6,248 nucleotides of DNA from CBEUVQ01 sp965546615 (GCA_965546615.1 CBEUVQ010000069.1:1-6248); one strand, 5' to 3'; positions 1 through 5,761 are shown, counted from the stretch's first letter. Notes: a model not told the origin generated them from the letters alone. A program made the numbers and translations.

Positions 1-1531
1 TAATGCCGGTGATTTCTGCCGCTTCTTTGGTCAGTGCCGCAATGTCGTCGCGGGTGAGGTAGTTCAGGCCGAATTTGCGGGATCCGCACATAAACTGGCG
101 CAGGCCTTGAGCAAGGCGCTCGTAGTAGGTGTATACGCCGATTGCGCCTACCGGCAGGTTTTCAAATTCGTCGCCCAGTTTGTCTTTCAGTGCAGCAGCG
201 GCGATGAATACTTGATCCAGTGTTTCGCCGTATTTTTTGTAGTCGGCGGGAATTTTGCCGCTTTTTACCGCTTCGCCGACGGTTTTGCCCACCATGGCGG
301 CGGTAAGCGGTGAGCGGGCCATACCTACCGCGCTGATGTGCGGTGCGCCCATTGCTATTGCTTTGTACATGTGATCTTCCAGTGTAAAGCCGCCGGCAAT
401 GGCTACAGACGGAATGTATCTGCCTTTTTGGGCGAGTTTATCCAGGTATTTCACCAGCAGTGCCTGGATGTAAAGTGTCGGCACGCCCCATTCGTTCATC
501 ATGCGCCACGGGCTCATGCCGGTTCCGCCGCCGGCACCGTCTACCGTGAGCAGGTCGAGTTTGCAGTCGGAAGCAAATTTAACGGCCCGGGCAAGGTCGG
601 CGGGGCGGTAAGCACCTGTTTTCAGCGAGATGAACTTGGCACCGGCGCTGCGCAGCTCTTCCACCCGCTTGTGGAAGGATTCTTCCGTTACCATACCTAC
701 GCGGGAGTGGCGCTCGAATTCTTTAAATGCGCCCAGTTTGTAGGCTTCCTGCACTTTGGGGTCTTCGGGGTTGGGCAGCACGATGTAGCCGCGGCTGTAA
801 AGCTGGCGGGCGCGCTCAAGCGAGCCGAGCTTCACTTCGCCGCCGATGTCTTTTGCACCTTGGCCCCATTTCATTTCTACCGCTTCAACGCCCAGTTTTT
901 CTAAAGCGTATTCCTGCACGCCCAGCGAGGTGTCTTCAACGTTTGCCTGTACTGAAATAAAGCCGCTTTTGCCGTTGTACCAGCGCTGAAAATCTTTAAC
1001 CCGCTTTTCCAGGTTGGGGGAGTGCACCACCCGGCCGTTTTTAATTTCGGCGTTGGGGTCCATTGCGCAAACGTTTTCACCGATGACAATACCGGTGCCG
1101 GTTAAAGCACAGCCTGCCGCCAGGTGATCCCAGTTGTCGGCAGCCACTTTGGTGGAACCCATCGCACAGCAGATGATGGGCAGATCCAGCTTGATTTTGT
1201 AATCGCCGCCCAGCTCTGTTTCTAAGTTTACCGCCGGGAAAATCGCTTTATCGGAATCCGCTTCAATGCCGTGGGCACCTACCGCAGTACCCATAATGTT
1301 GAAGTGGGAGTAATCCACCGGGTAATCTTTTTCCGCACCGGCAGTAATTTTGCCAAACGGTGCGGGGTAAAGCACTTCTTTACCGCGCACTGCGGATTTA
1401 CCTACTTCACACATGCCGGGACATCCGTCCAAACAGGTTACGCACATGCCGGAAAACGGGCATACGCTACTGCCGGTACGACTTTTGGTTTGAGTGGCAG
1501 CGGTTGAGTTAATTCCTTTGCTGTAAGACAT
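1..1531 (-). CDS. FMN-binding glutamate synthase family protein (GltB-like), 3' end cut by window
   Basis: A continuous minus-strand frame of 510 codons starts at ATG 1529-1531 and runs off the left edge; by family length only the last few residues should be missing. The core is the (beta/alpha)8 FMN domain of glutamate synthase large subunits, with a TVDGAGGGTG phosphate-binding loop in the C-terminal half followed by an IAGGF segment. The N-terminus has a Cys cluster (C24, C30, C33, C37, C41; spacing Cx5Cx2Cx3Cx3C), probably an iron-sulphur site. There is no class-II glutaminase domain, so the protein cannot release ammonia from glutamine by itself; a GltD-like electron donor is not visible here. 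GAGGGG lies 12 bases before the ATG. It follows the glnA-like gene by 131 bases that contain a terminator. The expected reaction is reductive amination of 2-oxoglutarate, but stand-alone members of this family are poorly characterised, so the exact substrate is uncertain. Confidence 0.9.
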   Translation of the reverse strand, partial: MSYSKGINSTAATQTKSRTGSSVCPFSGMCVTCLDGCPGMCEVGKSAVRGKEVLYPAPFGKITAGAEKDYPVDYSHFNIMGTAVGAHGIEADSDKAIFPAVNLETELGGDYKIKLDLPIICCAMGSTKVAADNWDHLAAGCALTGTGIVIGENVCAMDPNAEIKNGRVVHSPNLEKRVKDFQRWYNGKSGFISVQANVEDTSLGVQEYALEKLGVEAVEMKWGQGAKDIGGEVKLGSLERARQLYSRGYIVLPNPEDPKVQEAYKLGAFKEFERHSRVGMVTEESFHKRVEELRSAGAKFISLKTGAYRPADLARAVKFASDCKLDLLTVDGAGGGTGMSPWRMMNEWGVPTLYIQALLVKYLDKLAQKGRYIPSVAIAGGFTLEDHMYKAIAMGAPHISAVGMARSPLTAAMVGKTVGEAVKSGKIPADYKKYGETLDQVFIAAAALKDKLGDEFENLPVGAIGVYTYYERLAQGLRQFMCGSRKFGLNYLTRDDIAALTKEAAEITGI

Positions 1532-1592
1532 TAATCAAATCATCCCCTCGTTTTAGTAATGATGTGTATTTTTTAACCGTTTATGCCGATTT

Positions 1593-1623
1593 AAAAAAAC
1601 GGCGATAAGCGTTGGTTATGCCG
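1593..1623 (-). terminator. Intrinsic terminator between the glnA-like and glutamate synthase-like genes
   Basis: Read on the minus strand, CGGCATAA pairs with TTATCGCCG across a 7-base loop, giving 8 base pairs with one bulged C, and is followed directly by seven T. It lies about 40 bases after the glnA-like stop codon. A second copy of CGGCATAA downstream (1581-1588) could also pair with the same central arm. Some read-through into the downstream gene is likely, because no clear promoter is seen for that gene. Confidence 0.65.
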
Positions 1624-1662
1624 ACGGCAGGGCAGGCACTTTCGGTTTGTTAAGCGTTTGTT

Positions 1663-2949
1663 TTAGTACTGCGTTAGGTAGCGGTCAAGCTCCCATTGGT
1701 GCACTTCGGATTGGAAGCTGTTCCATTCCGCCGTTTTGGCGGCAAGGTAGCGGCTGTAAACGCTGCCGCCCAGCGCTTGTGCCACCACTTCATCGCCGGC
1801 AAGCGCTTTTAACGCTTCTCCTAAATTGCCGGGCAGCCGCTTGGCATCTGCCTCTGCACTCGGCCGCTGCTCTTTTTTAATGCCGTCCAAGCCGCATTTC
1901 AGCGCCGCCGCAGCGGCCAAGTACGGGTTGCAGGCGGGATCGGGGTGGCGCAGCACTACGGCGGTATCGCGCTCCCGCGGTGCCGGCACGCGGATAATGG
2001 TGCTGCGGCTGTCCTGCGACCACGCTGCCAAATACGGGGCAGCATCGCTTGGCACCAGCCGCTTGTAAGAGTTTACCAGCGGGTTGGTGACGGCGGTAAG
2101 CGCATCGGCATGGTTGATAATTCCCGCCATGAATGAGTAAGCCTGCGCGCTTAAGCCCAGCTCATCGTCGGGGCTGTAAAAGGCGTTTTCGCCCTGCTGC
2201 CACATTGAAAGTTTTAAATTCATTCCCGAGCCGCTGTGACCGGCAAGCGGTTTGGGCATAAACGAGGCATGCAGGCCGTGGCGCTGCGCAATGGTGCGCA
2301 CAACAAATTTAAAGGTAACGATTTTATCCGCCATTGTCAGCGGGTTGTCATCTTTTATGCCGATTTCATGCTGACCGGGGGCAAATTCGTGGTGAGATGA
2401 AGAAATGTCAAAGCCCATTTCTTCCAGCGTCAGCACGGTATCGCGGCGCACGTTTTCTCCCAAATCAACCGGGGTAAGGTCGCAGTAACCGGCGTGATCG
2501 TGAGTGACGACGGTCGGCTTGCCGCGCTCATCTAAATTAAACAGAAAGAATTCAATGTCGGCACCTGCCTGAAATTTGTATCCGATTTCGGCTGCCTGTT
2601 TAAGCACATTTTTTAAAATGCTGCGTGAGCAGGCGGCAAAAGGCTTGTGCCCGGCATCATGAACATCACAGATTAAACGGGCCACCGCTCCTTCGCGCGG
2701 GCGCCAAGGAAAAATTTGAAAGGTGGCGGGATCGGGCACCAGATAAATATCTGCTTCTTTGCTGCCCGTTGAGCCCTCAATTACCGAGCTGTCAAAGGGA
2801 ATTTGTCCTGCCAAAGCCCGTTCCAGCTCTTCTACAGTTACCGCAATGTTTTTAAAAACGCCAAATATGTCGGTAAACTGCAGGCGAATAAATTTAACGT
2901 TGTATTCTTTGGCTTTTTCCAAAACATCACCGGCAGTGGATGTATGCAC
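1663..2949 (-). CDS. glnA: Glutamine synthetase type I-like protein with a degraded active site
   Basis: 428 residues with the GS beta-grasp (about 15-100) and catalytic domain (about 105-428). The start is GTG at 2947-2949, seven bases after a strong AAGGAGG. Recognisable motifs are IEFFLF (133-137), SHHE and PGQHEIG (186-197), MPKPLAGHSGSGM (231-243), NSYKRLVP (293-300) and NPYL (341-344). Compared from memory with Salmonella and Bacillus GlnA, n1-metal ligands E133, E188 and E195 and the glutamate-side R297, R315, R320 and R334 are kept. The n2-metal ligands are changed: E129 to D131, H269 to N244, E357 to V332. Flap glutamate E327 is A303. The stretch between GIK and LPGNL is about 15 residues shorter than in relatives and lacks the NIY segment near the adenylylation site. 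The gene has its own promoter and ANTAR-type attenuator. It is annotated by homology as glutamate-ammonia ligase; activity is doubtful, and a pseudoenzyme or sensor role is possible. Confidence 0.9.
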   Translation of the reverse strand: MHTSTAGDVLEKAKEYNVKFIRLQFTDIFGVFKNIAVTVEELERALAGQIPFDSSVIEGSTGSKEADIYLVPDPATFQIFPWRPREGAVARLICDVHDAGHKPFAACSRSILKNVLKQAAEIGYKFQAGADIEFFLFNLDERGKPTVVTHDHAGYCDLTPVDLGENVRRDTVLTLEEMGFDISSSHHEFAPGQHEIGIKDDNPLTMADKIVTFKFVVRTIAQRHGLHASFMPKPLAGHSGSGMNLKLSMWQQGENAFYSPDDELGLSAQAYSFMAGIINHADALTAVTNPLVNSYKRLVPSDAAPYLAAWSQDSRSTIIRVPAPRERDTAVVLRHPDPACNPYLAAAAALKCGLDGIKKEQRPSAEADAKRLPGNLGEALKALAGDEVVAQALGGSVYSRYLAAKTAEWNSFQSEVHQWELDRYLTQY

Positions 2950-2996
2950 TAAAAAACCTCCTTGTGTTAATTTGGCGCTGCGGATTTAAGCCTTAT

Positions 2997-3019
2997 TTTG
3001 CCTGCCTTTTTCAGACAAA
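2997..3019 (-). other. Small hairpin downstream of the glnA leader terminator
   Basis: On the minus strand TTTGTCTG pairs with CAGGCAAA (8 pairs, one G-U) around an AAAAAGG loop, just after the terminator U-tract. No U-run follows, so it is not a second terminator. It would be transcribed only in read-through mRNA. Its function is unknown and it may be incidental. Confidence 0.3.
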
Positions 3020-3072
3020 CAAAAACGCCCCAATCAACCCTGCATATAAAAAGTGCAGAGCTGATTGGGACG
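3017..3072 (-). terminator. glnA: Leader terminator (attenuator) of the glnA-like gene
   Basis: Minus-strand RNA forms an uninterrupted 19-pair stem (arms 3054-3072 and 3026-3044, including some G-U pairs) with a 9-base AU-rich loop CUUUUUAUA, followed by UUUUUGUUU. It lies between the promoter and the start codon, so most transcripts should stop before glnA unless the stem is prevented. Its ascending arm shares bases 3065-3072 with the upstream hexaloop hairpin, so the two structures exclude each other. This is the usual layout of ANTAR-controlled antitermination. Confidence 0.9.
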
Positions 3073-3084
3073 CCGTTGCCCCAA
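3065..3084 (-). promoter_or_regulatory. glnA: ANTAR-type antiterminator hairpin in the glnA leader
   Basis: Minus-strand RNA folds as UUGGGGC, loop AACGGC, GUCCCAA: a perfect 7-pair stem (one G-U) with a six-base loop carrying A at position 1 and G at position 4. Those are the loop bases known to be required for ANTAR-protein recognition. Its 3' arm is the beginning of the terminator stem, so binding should favour read-through into glnA. The canonical element has two such hairpins; no convincing second hexaloop is seen upstream, where the short AU-rich leader gives only a weak A/U stem. The likely ligand is the ANTAR protein encoded just upstream. Confidence 0.75.
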
Positions 3085-3111
3085 AAATATGTTGTTTTTA
3101 AGGTATAAATA

Positions 3112-3140
3112 ATTATAATCACTGGCTCGGCAAAATTCAA
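3112..3140 (-). promoter_or_regulatory. glnA: Sigma-A-type promoter of the glnA-like gene
   Basis: On the minus strand, -35 TTGAAT (3135-3140) and -10 TATAAT (3112-3117) are separated by exactly 17 bases. Transcription should begin near 3104-3106, about 20 bases before the hexaloop hairpin. It sits in the gap between the ANTAR gene and glnA, so glnA can be expressed independently of the upstream operon. Confidence 0.85.
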
Positions 3141-3183
3141 CAACCGGCGGCAAATAATATTGTATACATTAAATGTAAGCCGC

Positions 3184-3744
3184 CTACCCGTGCAGCTGCC
3201 TGATAATTTGTGCCGCCACTTTGGCCAGCGGCAGGCAGTGATCCATACTGATTTTGCGCAGGTATTCAAAAGCCTGCCGCTCGCTTAAGCCTTTTTTCTC
3301 GCTGATTAAGCCTTTGGCGCGTTCAATCAGCTTGCGCTCTTTAAGGGTGCGCTGCAGCACCCGCATTTCTTCTTCCAAATGCTTCAGCCTTTTGAAGTTG
3401 GCTATCGCCATCTGCACCGTACCTTCCAGCGTCAGCACATTCATTTCCAGTGATATTAAGCCAAAAACCCAGCTGTGCCGCAGTTCGGCCAGAAAATCGC
3501 CGCTGTTTTCCACCACCAGCAGCACCGGCGCAACGCGGTGTTCTTCTATCAGCTGCACCGCCTCGGCACCGACGGCGGGCGAAACGATGATGATGTCGGG
3601 CTGGGTTTGAAACAGCAGGCGCACGCCGCTGCCGGCATCGCTTACTTCGGCGGTTACCAAGTGGCCGCAGGCTTTAAGCAGCTCTTTTAATCGTTTGCGC
3701 GCATTTTCGTCGGGGTGAACAATCACTGCTCTTATTTCATACAT
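3184..3744 (-). CDS. ANTAR-domain antiterminator with pseudo-receiver
   Basis: 186 residues. The N-terminal half (about 1-105) has a response-regulator receiver fold, residues 105-125 look like a coiled-coil linker, and 125-183 form the three-helix ANTAR RNA-binding domain, with the family pattern IERAKGLISEKKGLSE and then AFEYLRKISM. The receiver appears not to be phosphorylatable: the position after PDIIIV that should be Asp is S55, and the beta-5 Lys is also lost (GLISLE). Output is probably controlled by a protein partner or a ligand, as for AmiR. The ATG at 3742-3744 is chosen because AAGGAG lies 10 bases before it; an in-frame ATG eight codons upstream (3768) has no ribosome site. The gene lies 52 bases after the small helical gene and directly upstream of a glnA leader with an ANTAR hexaloop, which is its probable target. 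Confidence 0.92.
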   Translation of the reverse strand: MYEIRAVIVHPDENARKRLKELLKACGHLVTAEVSDAGSGVRLLFQTQPDIIIVSPAVGAEAVQLIEEHRVAPVLLVVENSGDFLAELRHSWVFGLISLEMNVLTLEGTVQMAIANFKRLKHLEEEMRVLQRTLKERKLIERAKGLISEKKGLSERQAFEYLRKISMDHCLPLAKVAAQIIRQLHG

Positions 3745-3796
3745 AGCGGGATAGCTCCTTGCATCCACGGCTTGGCTTAAACAAGTTTTACTTCGT

Positions 3797-4174
3797 TTAC
3801 TTCGTTTTTTGCTGCTTTAATTCCTCCTGCAGCAGCACAATACTGCGCATTTTACTGTCGCGCAGCTGCTGAAGCATCTGCCGGGTGGGCAGGTCGGTAA
3901 TGCGCGCCATTAATTGATTGTATAGGTTTTGGTTCAGCAGTTCGTTGGCCAACGCCGCATAAAGCCACTGCTGCCTGCTGTTTTTGGCGTCTGCCCCGCA
4001 GTCGTACAGCCGGCCGTGATTGTACCGGGCGCACTGCTCTAACTCGCCAAACAGTTTTTTTAATTCCGGTTCGTTCAGCTCATCCGCCGCCTGCGCAAAA
4101 ACAGCCGCTGTTTCCCGCTCGCGCAGCAGCAGCAGATGCAGCGCCGCTTTAATTTCGGTTGGATTGGAAATCAA
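3797..4174 (-). CDS. Small helical protein, possibly a degenerate ferritin-like domain
   Basis: About 125 residues, rich in Ala, Leu, Gln and Glu, and predicted by eye to be all helical without a signal peptide or membrane segment. The spacing of two long helices (RERETAAVFAQAADEL, then ELEQCARYNHGRLYD) recalls rubrerythrin or ferritin-like bundles, but the ExxH metal motifs are not present, so metal binding cannot be claimed. A TTG start (4172-4174) is preferred because GGTGGTGA, a near match to GGAGGTGA, precedes it with good spacing and it begins 14 bases after the upstream stop. An in-frame ATG at 4210 would overlap the DUF421 gene by 22 bases and lacks a ribosome site. It lies between the DUF421 pair and the ANTAR gene in the same probable operon. 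The function is not recognised. Confidence 0.75.
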   Translation of the reverse strand: MISNPTEIKAALHLLLLRERETAAVFAQAADELNEPELKKLFGELEQCARYNHGRLYDCGADAKNSRQQWLYAALANELLNQNLYNQLMARITDLPTRQMLQQLRDSKMRSIVLLQEELKQQKTK

Positions 4175-4188
4175 GCTGTCACCACCGT

Positions 4189-4866
4189 TTACTTTCGATA
4201 ACTGAAACATATGCTGCCGTCGCTGTCAATGCCGGCTAAATAAACGTCTTTTAAATCCGGCGCGCCGCGTTTCGCCAGCTCGCTCTTCAACCACTGCCTG
4301 CTGTAGTTTAAGCGGGCAAGGTTTTCTTCCAGCACTTGGCCGTCTTCAATTAACAGCGAGGGAGATGCGGCGGGCGGGCAGTTTACCCCTAAATCGCCGG
4401 CGGTTACCGGCCAAAACTGTGCTTTGGGAATGATGCTGATTTTGCCGCATGTTTCCAGCACCGCAAACTCTACCTGCGATACATCGGCAAGCCCCGCCAT
4501 GCGCAGTTCTGCCGTCAGCATCCACGCCGGCACCAGCGCCCGGCGCATGTTTTTCCGCAGCACTACGCCGTTTTCCACCAGCACTATCGGCTTACCGGCG
4601 ATTAACCTGCCGGCGGTTCTGCTGACCACCGCCAGCCGGGACAGCCCGAAGTGGCATAAAAGCACCGCCGCCATCGCCGCTGTGGACTGCGCAAAGGTTA
4701 CCGCAGGGTTTACCAGCGGGGCGGCCGCCAGCCCGCCGATAAGCCATAAAAACACAAAGTCGTGGCCGTCAAACACCCCGGAAGAACGCCGCGGCAGCAC
4801 AAAGCTGACGGCAAAAATCACCGCCCCCACACCGATAATTTTTAAGAAAAATTCTGCGTTAAACAT
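4189..4866 (-). CDS. YetF/DUF421 family membrane protein (second of pair)
   Basis: 225 residues. The N-terminus carries about three hydrophobic segments (about 7-25, 37-55, 60-77). A soluble YetF-type C-terminal domain follows, recognisable by GKPIVLVENG (about 91-100), an AELRMAG segment, and the VEFAVLETCGKISIIPK strand-turn-strand. A second, shorter copy of the same fold follows (LIEDGQVLEENLARLN to the end). The family is widespread in Bacillota; some members sit in spoVA-linked operons of spore formers, but no biochemical role is established. The start ATG at 4864-4866 has GGTGGTGAG upstream and comes 15 bases after the preceding paralogue, so the two are co-transcribed. The two proteins share the ENLARLN segment and overall plan, so they are paralogues that probably arose by duplication. 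Confidence 0.85.
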   Translation of the reverse strand: MFNAEFFLKIIGVGAVIFAVSFVLPRRSSGVFDGHDFVFLWLIGGLAAAPLVNPAVTFAQSTAAMAAVLLCHFGLSRLAVVSRTAGRLIAGKPIVLVENGVVLRKNMRRALVPAWMLTAELRMAGLADVSQVEFAVLETCGKISIIPKAQFWPVTAGDLGVNCPPAASPSLLIEDGQVLEENLARLNYSRQWLKSELAKRGAPDLKDVYLAGIDSDGSICFSYRK

Positions 4867-4881
4867 TAAAGCTCACCACCG

Positions 4882-5583
4882 CTAATGGCTGCAGACATAC
4901 AGCCCGCCGTCCGGCAGCAGCGCGGCAAAAAATACCGCCGACACCGAAGGGTAGCCCTGCTTCTGCAGCTCTTTTTCCAGCCAGCGCCGGCTTAAGTTCA
5001 GCCGCGCCAAGTTTTCGTTTTTTACTTCGCCGTCGTAAATCAGCGGCGTGGGCGGGCAGGCGGGGCATTCCGGCAGGTTGAGCTGTCGGCGCATTGCCGG
5101 CCGGGCTGTAGGTTTTTTCAGCACGCTTATTTTGCCGGTTGCTTCCAGATAGGCGCTTTCTACATCGTTTAGATTAAACACGCCGTGCAGCCGCAGCTGC
5201 CCCAAAAGATTATCAATGGTGATGTTTGCCCGACGCATGTTGGCTTTTTCCATTTTGCCGTATTTAATTACCGCTGTCGGCCGCATTACCGCAAAGCGCG
5301 GCAGTTTTAAATCCAGGTAAGAGAAAAAAACACCCAGCGCCGTTAAAAAGGCAATTACCGCCAAGGCATAAACCGGTGAAGATTGCGGGGTGAGTATTCG
5401 CGAGCCGCTGATGCCGACAACCGCCGCCGCCACAAGGTAATTGTGCCGCGCCATTACCCCTACGTGGCGAAAGTGCATCAGCCGGGTGGCGGCAACAACC
5501 GCCAGGTACAGAATTACCGCTCTAAGCGCAATAAAATGCAGCGGCAGCGCATCCCCTCCCCACCAAAAGGCGTGCCAATCCAC
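4882..5583 (-). CDS. YetF/DUF421 family membrane protein (first of pair)
   Basis: 233 residues with three hydrophobic stretches in the first 90 residues (about 15-33, 48-60, 70-88). A YetF-type domain follows (AVIKYGKMEKANMRRANI, then LRLHGVFNLNDVESAYLE and TGKISVLKK) and then a C-terminal repeat (LIYDGEVKNENLARLN). The start is GTG at 5581-5583, preceded by AGAGGTGAT at usual spacing. It opens the probable five-gene minus-strand region and faces the broken ATPase gene across a 178-base divergent intergenic region. It resembles its downstream neighbour but is clearly diverged, with a Pro/Cys-rich linker (PECPACPP) between the two C-terminal units. The molecular role is unknown. Confidence 0.85.
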   Translation of the reverse strand: MDWHAFWWGGDALPLHFIALRAVILYLAVVAATRLMHFRHVGVMARHNYLVAAAVVGISGSRILTPQSSPVYALAVIAFLTALGVFFSYLDLKLPRFAVMRPTAVIKYGKMEKANMRRANITIDNLLGQLRLHGVFNLNDVESAYLEATGKISVLKKPTARPAMRRQLNLPECPACPPTPLIYDGEVKNENLARLNLSRRWLEKELQKQGYPSVSAVFFAALLPDGGLYVCSH

Positions 5584-5604
5584 CTGTTATCACCTCTTGG
5601 GTTA

Positions 5605-5685
5605 TTATGCCTCGGTAAGCTGAAATTTTATCACCGCCGCGCCGGCATTTTGCACTGCCACAATTTTCCCGAAAAAATGCGGCAT
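5605..5685 (-). other. Possible 26-codon reading frame upstream of the DUF421 pair
   Basis: ATG at 5683-5685 opens a 26-codon frame (MPHFFGKIVAVQNAGAAVIK and six more residues) ending in TAA 21 bases before the first DUF421 gene. The composition looks protein-like, but no Shine-Dalgarno site precedes it. It could be a leader peptide, the remnant of a lost gene, or chance. The same stretch contains a 7-base inverted repeat (CACAATT 5659-5665 with AATTGTG 5686-5692). Confidence 0.2.
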
Positions 5686-5721
5686 AATTGTGCTGCCAAC
5701 TTTTATAAAATACTGCTAGGA

Positions 5722-5744
5722 CGGTACTTTAGTAAAAGGTACCG
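5722..5744 (+). repeat. Inverted repeat just before the ATPase remnant's ribosome site
   Basis: CGGTAC and GTACCG form a perfect 6-base inverted repeat, and with one bulged G the stem extends inward through CTTT/AAAG to a tiny loop. It ends two bases before the AAAGGAGGG ribosome site, so it could affect translation of the plus-strand gene. It is equally palindromic for the divergent DUF421 operon and might be an operator. No U-run follows, so it is not a terminator. Confidence 0.4.
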
Positions 5745-5761
5745 CAAAGGAGGGATAAGTT

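Noticed and set aside
338..904. Long plus-strand open frame opposite the glutamate synthase-like gene
   Set aside because: It is the antisense shadow of the conserved minus-strand gene, with no ribosome site and no recognisable protein motif.
1532..1592. Promoter for the glutamate synthase-like gene in the gap after the terminator
   Set aside because: Only T-rich and A-rich hexamers with poor consensus match; not enough to call.
3160..3180. Second promoter upstream of the glnA one (TTACAT with AT-rich -10 candidates)
   Set aside because: Spacing to any -10-like hexamer is 8 or 15 bases, outside the usual range, and a far better promoter lies just downstream.
2967..3269. Minus-strand 100-codon frame spanning the ANTAR gene's end and the glnA leader
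   Set aside because: It overlaps the ANTAR gene in another frame and covers the promoter and terminator; no coding features.
5730..5746. AAGGTACCGC resembles the T-box consensus GGUGGNACCGCG
   Set aside because: The required UGGN bulge sequence is not matched, no specifier stem or terminator is present, and the ribosome site follows immediately; coincidence is more likely.
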